Assembly: GCF_950023065.1 (NCBI RefSeq)
Contig: NC_088677.1
Location: forward strand, 12,046,001 to 12,110,000
Length of the DNA stretch: 64,000 bases
From: Planococcus citri
Taxonomy: Eukaryota; Arthropoda; Insecta; Hemiptera; Pseudococcidae
Reading direction: 5' to 3'
Shown here: positions 55,680 to 64,000 of the stretch, piece by piece
Layout of the letters: every line of letters starts with the position of its first letter
Numbering within the stretch: the stretch's first letter is position 1
The notes under the pieces: model-generated
Seen by the model: the letters and a program-made list of their open reading frames with translations, nothing else
Databases searched by the model: none
What the model was told of the DNA's origin: nothing
Position numbers and translations under genes: made by a program

Positions 55680-58600
55680 AGTGATCTATTTCGATCAAAT
55701 CTTTTTTTCGTGTGTATATGGATTTTCAATGCTAGGTAAACTCAAAGATACAGAAGCAGACGGAATTGAAAAGTCAAATTGATGAAAATTTGGCTGTATA
55801 ATCTCATCTGCAGGGAATTTTTTTCATCTCTTCTCCTCAATTGTTTTTATGTGAGACTTGAGAAGGAAAAAAATACCCCAAAACACAGCATTTAATTACT
55901 TTTTGTAGCAACTGAACGTCAACAGCTAACAAGAGAACATTTATGTAGGAAATTTATGAGATTTTGGTTTAAATAAAAACTTACCTATACTTACTTACTT
56001 AGTTAGTTTTAATTAAGTATTATTGCACATGCTGTGAAATTACCAACTCGAAATGCTGTGAATCATGAATTTAACTTACCTTAAGGTATTACAGTCCAAT
56101 TTAATCTCCATAGTTTCAAAATGCTGTGGACTCTATAATCGTTCTTAGATTGGACCATTTTTTTCAAAACACATTGGATACGAGAGCTAGATCAAAGAAA
56201 CCATGTTTTTCCCTCGAAAATGTCCCATCTTTGAGGCCCTACATCTTCCCATCAGGGTCTTCTGAAGATAATTTTTTTTTTTTACAACTGGCAACTCGGA
56301 ATAAAAATTCCATCTTTTGTCGAAATTCTGCAATTTTTTGTTTCATCGAACTTACCTACGAATTACAATTCAAATTTAATTTGTTGAAAGTTTAAGCTTT
56401 GGAAAAAAACCAATGCAACTAGTGAGCAAAAGCCCTCTCGCAATCGGTTTGCTTGTGCAATTTCATGTACTTTGAAGGTTTGTCAATTGTTGTTGTTGAT
56501 TTTTGAAGCTTAAGAAAAACTATGCAACTGATCATAAAAAAAGAAAACTCGCTTGCAATTCTGTTAAATTTCATTTCAAACGAATTACCTAGACCATGTT
56601 TCGGAATTTCAATGTACCATAATAATTCTGGATTTTATTGCGTCATCGACAAAAAGATAATATAAATATCCGAATCGAAGGTATGTTATATCGTTCTAGC
56701 GTAGCAAGTTGCGCACTCAGGTAGTTTTACATTTTATGCATGGAAGAAACTATCATCTCTTTAAGAGGTATGAATCAGATGACTCATATATTCCTCAAAA
56801 CCAAAAGCTTCTGTTATTTAATCGAACTCGAGCAAATACCATTTAGAGTATATTGGAAAACAAAAGTTCGAACTTCGAACGCTTGAAGATGTAAATTTAA
56901 AAACAAAGGAAAAACTCTCTTGCAATCAGCGATCAATGTTCACGGTTCTGAACTTGTTTTTTAAAATCTTGCCGTGGTACCTAGGTAAAAGTTATGAACA
57001 TTATTCTTTGTGAGATGTAGATGTTCTCAAAAGAAAGTAATGACTGCGGTTTAATTTTTTCCTTTGTGGATATTGGAAAAATTTAGAAGTGTGGATTAGA
57101 AAAATGTCCAGTTGATGAAATTTTTCAGCAAATTTCTACCATTTTGGTTTTTTGTTTTTGTCTGCAACTTAAAATTTGGCTTTGGAAATCAGTGTATAGT
57201 CGTTCTGAGGAAATTCTTTATTTCTCAAACAGTGTGATGAGTTGAAGAGTATGTAGAAAAAAATCTGTAACATCACAGATCGCGTTTATGCTACATACCT
57301 TGATAATACTCTAAGCATTCTTGAAACCAATTTTTCTCCAGAATTTTGAGCAAAAGTGTTGGCAATGGATTTTGTTTTGTGTTTACAATCGGTCTCTCTG
57401 AGAGAACTGTGTGCAAATTTCCGTTGATTTGTCAGTAAATAAGTTCATTTACTTACTTTAGCTTTGGGTTCCTTAAAAAAATTGCATCATCGCGGCGATC
57501 GGCTGTGTGAAAGCTGGTGAGCTAGAATTCTTTCTGTACAGTACGATTGCACATGCTGTGAAATCGAACTCGAGTTTATTCTTTTACATTTTGAAAATGT
57601 GCAATTAAGTAAGGTACTTTTTACTTATTCAGTTTCAAATGAATATCGTGGAATTGACGTCTCTTGGAAAAATATCCAGAGGCGTCGATATTAATTATGA
57701 ATTTCCCTAAAAAACAAGTAGTGCTTTGGAAATCAAAAGTTCGAACTTCGAACGTTTGAAGATGAGAATTTAAAAGCAACTGGGAAGCAAAAAGAAAAAA
57801 AACCCTATTGCAATCAGCGATCAACTGATAGTTCATTTCAACTTATGACGTAAACAACTTGCTGCGTTCTCCTCCCACAATTCTCGAGGGGAAGAAATCA
57901 CCTACTGTTATTTCAACACGAAACAACAGTAGGTATTGCACCATTAATATACTTACTTTTTATTCAGTTTCAAATGAATAAGTAATGTGGTATTGATGCC
58001 TTTTGGAAAAATATCGAGACATATTGATATTAATGAAGTATCGAAAAGTCAAGTTGATGAAAATTTGGCTGTAAAATCTCATCTGTAGAGACCTTTTTCT
58101 ATTTTCTTTTCTTCTCAGTTGCATATAATTCCTTTATTTGGGCAGCTGATTTTTCAGTAGTTAGTATGTTTATGTACAAACATACCTACATTTGATTTAC
58201 TTACTTACCTATAATTTTCCACAATTACAGGTTCAATCATTGATCAAGTAGTTTGATCGAGAACATTTCATGAATTCCGTATTCTTGCAATAGCTTTATC
58301 TGGTCCATTTCGATTATTTTGGGCAAATTGGGAATTATGAATTTAGAAAAGGGGAAAAATAACTTACCTTGTTACAGCTCAACTTGATCTTCTAAATGGT
58401 TTTCTAATATGAGTATGATTTATTGTTGTTGTTGATTGTTGAAGCTTAAAGAAAACAACACAACTAGTCGGCGAAAAGCTAAAACTTTCTTGCAATCGCT
58501 CACTGAATACAAAATTAGTATATACGTAGTTTACGTATAAGTTCCTTCATATTCTGTTTTGGTGGAAAACTGCTCTAAATTGGGTCCAATTTATTGAAAA

Positions 58601-59373
58601 TACAGTGAAGATATAATTTGATCAACAATTGGTGATCTGTTTTGATCAAATCCTTTTTTGGTGTGTATGTGGATTTTCAATGCTAGGTAAATTCAAAGAT
58701 GCAGATGGAATTGAAAAGTCAAATTGATGAAAATTTGGCTGTATAATCTCATCTGTAGAAAAAAAAATTCTTCTCTTTTCTGCTCAACTGTTTTTATGTG
58801 AGGCTATGAGAAGTAAAAAAATACCCCAAAATACAGCATTTAATTCCTTTTTTTGGCAACTTAACTTCGACAGAGAAAAATTTTTCAAATCGTGACAAAA
58901 TAGGAATAAAACAGGGTGAAATGTACATAGAGAATTTATGGGATTTTGGTTTAAATAAAAACTTATACTTACTTACTTAGTTTCAATTTTTTTATAACAA
59001 TTAGGTATCATACGATTTCGCATGCTATATGAAATGGTCAACTCGAAATGCTGTGATGCTGTGAATCATGAATTTGGAAAGAGGAAAAAGAACTTACCTT
59101 ATTACAGTTCAATTTGATCTTCTATCCAGGTCAATTAGCTGTATCACCGTTGTGAGATTGAACCACACATTGGATAGGAGCTAGAGCGAAGAAACCATGT
59201 TTTTTCCCTCAAAGATGCCCACTCTTCGAGGTCCCATATCTTCCCATCAGGGCCACTTTTGCAGGTGAAAATTTTTCCGCGACTGGCAACTCGAATTAAA
59301 AGTTCCACCTTTTGTCAAAATCCTTCGATTTTTTGTTTCATTGAATTTGCGGATTACAAAGTCAAATTGCATT
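55680..59373. repeat. Family B repeat array, fourth part
   Basis: Landmarks at about 56035 and 59040 (CTGTGAATCATGAATT), 56175 and 59170 (AGGAGCTAGA-type), 58560 (GGTGGAAAACTGC) and 55795 and 58740 (GGCTGTATAATCTC). No gene is seen; short ORFs are repeat translations. Confidence 0.65.
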
Positions 59374-59603
59374 CACAGAAAAAAAATTAATAAAAATTAC
59401 TATTTCAGTATAGTAACCGGATCCCATTCAAAAATAATAGTGATTTTTACTCATCCAAAAAATACATTTTACCTAGAATTAGGTAAAAATTTATTATTCT
59501 CATAGTAAAATTTACTAATCCCATAGTAAAAATCACAATATTTTTGAATGGGATCCGGTTACTGTATAAAATAGTAAAAATTATCCATAATTTTTTTCCC
59601 GTG
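59374..59603. mobile_element. Palindromic MITE, copy 2 (230 bp)
   Basis: Nearly the same sequence and ends as 17779-18007. It interrupts a family B phrase that reads TTGCATTCGTCGAAAG elsewhere (for example 51601), leaving TT on both sides as a 2-bp duplication. Confidence 0.85.
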
Positions 59604-60969
59604 TTCGTCAAAAGTTGAAGCTTTGAAAAAAAAAGCAAGTTGTGAACAAAAAGCAAAAACCCTCTTGCAATCGTTCGTCGTTGTCGTTGTGGTCGCAGCT
59701 GTGTTGACGTTTATTTTCTTGATTTGTACGCTGAATTAGCTCGAGGCGTCGATGAGCTAGAATTCTTTCTCTGTAGTGCGATTGCACATGCTGTGAAATG
59801 GCCAACTCGAAATGCTGTCAATCATGAAATTTAGAAAGGGAAAAATAACTTACCTTTACAGCTCAATTTGATCTTCTCAATGAGATCACAAAGTAAATGA
59901 CATAAAAAGGTAGTTATAAGTATTATATTTGGTGGAATTGGGCCACTTTTTTCGAAACACATTGGATATAGAAGCTAGAGCAAAGAAACTGTGTTTTTTG
60001 CCTTGAATATATTCACCTTTTGAGGCTTCATATCTTCCTATCAGGAGCACCTTTGGTTCCCTACCTCTGGAGGTGAACATTTTTCTGCGACTGTCATCTC
60101 GAAATAAATATTGGCCTTTTGTCAAAATCCGTTGATTTTTGTTTCATTGAATTTGCGGATTACTATTCAATAATATTGCATTTGTCGAAAGTTGAAGCTT
60201 TTAAAAAAACAAAAACAAAAGCAACTAGTGAGCTAAAACCAAAAAACATCTTGCAATCGGCTTGCTTGTGCAGTTTTATGTACCTTCCGGTGCGTGCAAT
60301 CCAATTTGTTAAAGACATTGTAAAAACAGAATTTGATTAAGATTTTTTTAATCAATTTTGATCTAATCTTTTTTTCATGAGTACCTCATGTGGATTTTGA
60401 ATGCCAAATTTAAAAATGCGGATGGCATTGAAAAGTCAGATTGTTGAAAATTTTACCGTTAAATCTCATCTGATGGAGAATTTTTTTTATTTTTTTTCTC
60501 CTTAATTGTTTATATGAGAGACATTGAGAAGGGAATTTTTTTTTTGGTAACTTGGACAGCTCACAAGAAAAAATGTTCACATCGACATCGTGATCAATTA
60601 TGAATAAAACTGGGTCAAATGTAGAGAATTTTTGGAATTTCGGTTGAAATAAAAATGTATATTTACTTACTTTCTTACTTGCCTAGTACTTATTCATTTT
60701 TGAGATATGTATCTGCGATCTTGTCTTTTTTCAATTTCTCCTTTACCCGGGCGACTGGATGTTGAAAAATTTGAGGAGAGGATCAGAAAAATTTCCAGAT
60801 GATTAAATTTTGCAGTAAATTTCTACCATCGTGGTATTTTGTTTCAGTCTGCATCTTAAAATTTGGCTTTGAAAATCTGTGTAGTCGTTTTGAGGAAATT
60901 GAGACAATTCTTTATTTCCTAAGTGAGTGATGAGTTGAATTGGGTTTCTATTTTTTTCTAATTATATGT
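59604..60969. repeat. Family B repeat array, between two elements
   Basis: Landmarks at 59800 (CTGTGAAATGGCCAACTCG), 59960 (AGAAGCTAGAGC-type) and 60455. No gene is seen. Confidence 0.6.
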
Positions 60970-61963
60970 GTTACCGTTAAAGTATTTATGCCAGGTAATG
61001 TATGAAATAACTAGTTATTTCATACATTAACGAAAAAGTGTGAAATCGAATTCTCTTCTACACTTTACCTAGTTATTTCATACATACACGAGGTGTGTTT
61101 AGTTAAAGTGTGAATTCAATGAATGAACTGCGATAAAGTAAGAAATGAAGGTTAATTCAAAGCTACAACATATATGAAGGGTCATTCCACTTCAATTCGA
61201 CCAAGAAATGGTAAGGGTCTGCGATCATTTTTAAATTTTTCCTGTGGAAATACCTTCTGAAGGATGACCAATGGCGCAAATCGCAGCCCTCTAGCCCTTT
61301 TTTAAAGGCTGCTAAGGGGTGTCAAAGTTTTCAGTGAACTTGAAATATCATCCATTTCAGCAGTGGATTACTCCATAACCGCGATACCTACCAAAATGGA
61401 ACTTTTTCCCATAGTTAGGGCTTTGAAAGGCTTTTGGTGATATCATAAAAATCAGTGTTGCCCTTTTTTTTCGTATGAAAAATCAGCTCAAAAAGTTTCA
61501 AAACGTAGTTTTCATATCGTTCCAACTCTCAAAAATGCTGAAAAAAATATATTATGGACAACTTTTCATGCTAAGCAACATACTAAAAAATTGGGATGGC
61601 ATTATGTCGTGAAGTCGATTTTAAAAAATTGAAAGTTTGCGAAAAATGTGATTTTTTTTATTAGAACATGAGAAAAAGTGTTGACTGGTGAAGTTGACCC
61701 ATTTGACTCCCTATTTTTACGTATCCGTTGAAAAAGTTGAAAAAACCCCTTCACTTGATGAAAAACTCACCACAAAAATATTTTCAACAGCTCATTTTCA
61801 TGATTTAACTGATCACACATAGCTATTTCATGAAATAACTAGATTATTCATACATTACCTAGGTAAACTGTGAACAATTAACTAGCATTAAATACTTTTT
61901 CGTTAATGTATGAAATAACTAGTTATTTCATACATTAACTGGAGTAAATACTTTAACGGTAAC
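60970..61963. mobile_element. Inverted-repeat element with giant terminal palindromes (994 bp)
   Basis: The tips are GTTACCGTTAAAGTATTTA and its complement. ATATGT flanks both ends (60964-60969 and 61964-61969); a family B copy at 50290-50295 has a single ATATGT at the same place, so this is a 6-bp target duplication. Just inside each tip is a perfect palindrome (34 bp at 60996-61029, 38 bp at 61902-61939). The interior is the cargo also found alone at 36362-36970. There is no ORF of note. Confidence 0.85.
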
Positions 61964-64000
61964 ATATGTACAAAGCGAATTTTTCTGCCTCACTTCTCGT
62001 ATGATAACTTTCCAAATCCATACCTTGAATTGTTCTAGGACGTTGAAGAGCTTTCTGAAAATACTTATTTTAATTTTATGAGTAGGTATGCTGAAATTGT
62101 TTTTTTTCTCAGTTTTTTGTTGTTGTTGAGAAAAAAATGAAGAAAGTTTGAGTAATGTTGTGCTGAAAGCTTTTGAAGAATTGTATTTTGAGAAATGAAA
62201 AAAAAAATTACTGAATATTTTTGGCTTAGGTATTACATAGAAGAGACATGATAACTCTCGAAATCAGTTTCTCTCCAGAAATTTTCAATAACACGTTGGC
62301 AGTGGATTTCGTTTGTATTTACGATCATATCTAGCAAACTGCATGCAACTTTCCGCTGATTTTTCAGTGAATAAGTTGATTTACTTACTTGAGTTTTGGG
62401 TTCCATAAAAACCCCATTGTTGTAGCTCAAAGTTGAGTTAACGTTTTCATGATTTCAACAAAGTAAAAATGCCAGAATTTGAACATAGATAGCTCAGTTA
62501 TGAAAGTTACAGGAAAAATCAAATGAAAAATTATCGAGCACTTGCTAGTGTGTTTCTAACGTAAATTCTTCAATTTATTTGAAAAAATATGCATAAACGC
62601 CTTTTTTAGGGGTGCCTAAAGTGGAGGGCTCTAGTGATGGTCTGTGTTCGTTGCGTGATCGGCGACAAAAGAGTGGAATAATATATAATTTATTAATAAA
62701 TTTATGTCTACCTGCTATCTAATACATACATCATTTTTAAATGTGGATTTTCAATGCTAGGTAAATTATTCAAGATGCAGATGGAATTGAAAAGTCAAAT
62801 TGATGAAAATTTGGCTGTATATTTGAAAAATAAGGAGATAGTTTTTTCTTTTCCAATTATTGGACTCCTTAGTTTTGGTTCATCCTTTACCTATTGGCTG
62901 TATAATCTCATCTGTAGAGAATTTTTTTCATTTCTTTTCTCCTTAATATTGTTCGTAGTCATGTGGGACTTGAAAAGAAAAAAATATAGGTATCCAAAAA
63001 CACAGCATTTAATTCCTTTTTTTATGTAGAGAATTTATGGGATTTTGATTAAAATAAAAACTTATACTTACTTACTTACTTACTTGGTTTTCATTTTTAT
63101 AAGAATTATCATATTTGAACTTAATAGGTTTCTGAATTATTTATCTTGGTTTTCAAAATCCAAAATTTTCGTGACATCTGAATTTTTTCCAATTTTGCAG
63201 TGGTAGTTATGAACATCACTCTTTGTGAGGTGTAAAAGTTCTCAAAAAAAAGTAATGTCTGCGGTTTAATTTTTTCCCTTGTGGATATTGGAAAAATTTA
63301 GAAGTGGATTAGAAAAATGTGCAGTTGATGAAATTTTGCAGCAAATTTCTACCATGTTGTTTTTTTGTTTTCGTCTGCAACTTAAAATTTGGCTTTGGAA
63401 ATCAGTGTATAGTCGTTCTGAGGAAATTCTTTATTTCTCAAACAATGTGATGAGTTGAAGAGTACCTATGCTGTAGAAAAAAATCTGTAACATTACAGAT
63501 CGTTTATGCTACATTCTTTGATAATACTCTAAGCATTCTTGAAACCAATTTTTCTCCAGAAATTTTGAGCGAAAGTGTTGGCAATGGATTTCGTTTGTTT
63601 TAACAATTGTCTCAAGAGATGTGCGTGCAACTTTCCGTTGATTAGTCAATAAATAAGTTGATTTACTTACTATAGCTTCGGGTTCCACAGAAAAATTTCA
63701 GTTTTTATATGTCTACGTTGCTCTGGAGGATGGAGAAAAAACATACCGTCATTTCAACACGAAACAACTATTGTACTTGATATAAGAATTTATGTAGATG
63801 TGCCTACGTCTTCAAAATAATGTTTCAAAGTCACTTGATTGCGTATAAATCTTCAAAGAGATTCGGTTCCATAAAACAATTTGCATCATTGCAATTCTTT
63901 TTGTACAGTACGATTGCACATGCTGTGAAATCGAACTCGAGTTTATTCTTTTACGTTTTGAAAATGTGCAATTAAGTAGGGTACTTTTTAATTATTCAGT
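61964..64000. repeat. Family B repeat array, last part
   Basis: Copies of the landmarks near 62805 and 62890 (GGCTGTATAATCTC, the first interrupted by a short insertion) and of the GTTGATTTACTTACT phrase near 62380 and 63657. An ACTT microsatellite lies at about 63066-63085. The stretch 63200-63640 duplicates 57030-57460. There is no gene. Confidence 0.6.

Overview
The window is AT-rich animal DNA, most likely from an insect. It has exon-like islands bounded by splice-site consensus, long intron-like AT-rich stretches, Tc1/mariner-, hAT- and foldback-type elements, and an LTR retroelement. Nothing in it identifies the species. There are no rRNA or tRNA genes and no CRISPR array.

Region 1 (1-13220, all minus strand) is one very large Ty3/Gypsy-like LTR retroelement. 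Its 5' end is at 13220 and its 3' end runs off the window. In element order it holds: a 5' LTR (13220-12511), a primer binding site, a 1.4 kb hairpin-rich leader, gag (interrupted by one in-frame TGA), a 2203-codon pol entered by a -1 shift across a 16-nt overlap, an 0.8 kb spacer, a small ORF, and a RING-finger/coiled-coil ORF. The small ORF's stop overlaps the RING ORF's start (TGATG). No copy of the LTR follows pol, so the last two ORFs lie in the env position of the element unless a junction has gone unnoticed.

Two features of this element stand out. First, pol has a cellular-type RNase H inserted between the integrase catalytic core and the integrase GPY/F domain, while the ordinary RNase H behind the RT has lost a catalytic aspartate. 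Second, the RING ORF carries what looks like a complete -1 ribosomal frameshift signal (A_AAA_AAC, 8-nt spacer, two-tier stem-loop), which would switch synthesis from a Thr/Ala-rich tail to an Arg-rich one.

Region 2 (13221-27300) is four diverged units of a repeat family (family A), one of them split by a 3.9 kb foldback element at 18617-22531. Region 3 (27300-34699) is mostly intron-like sequence and degenerate minisatellite built on a GCCAAAAATTG-like word. At 34700-34810 there is a 111-bp GC-rich exon-like segment on the plus strand, so the downstream DNA may be an intron of an unidentified host gene.

Region 4 (34811-64000) is an array of diverged copies of a second repeat family (family B). 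It is interrupted by at least five inverted-repeat elements: 39194-41780, 46331-47054, 51965-55675 (with a hAT element inside), 59374-59603 and 60970-61963. For several of them an uninterrupted family copy elsewhere in the window shows the empty target site, so insertion points and target duplications can be read directly.
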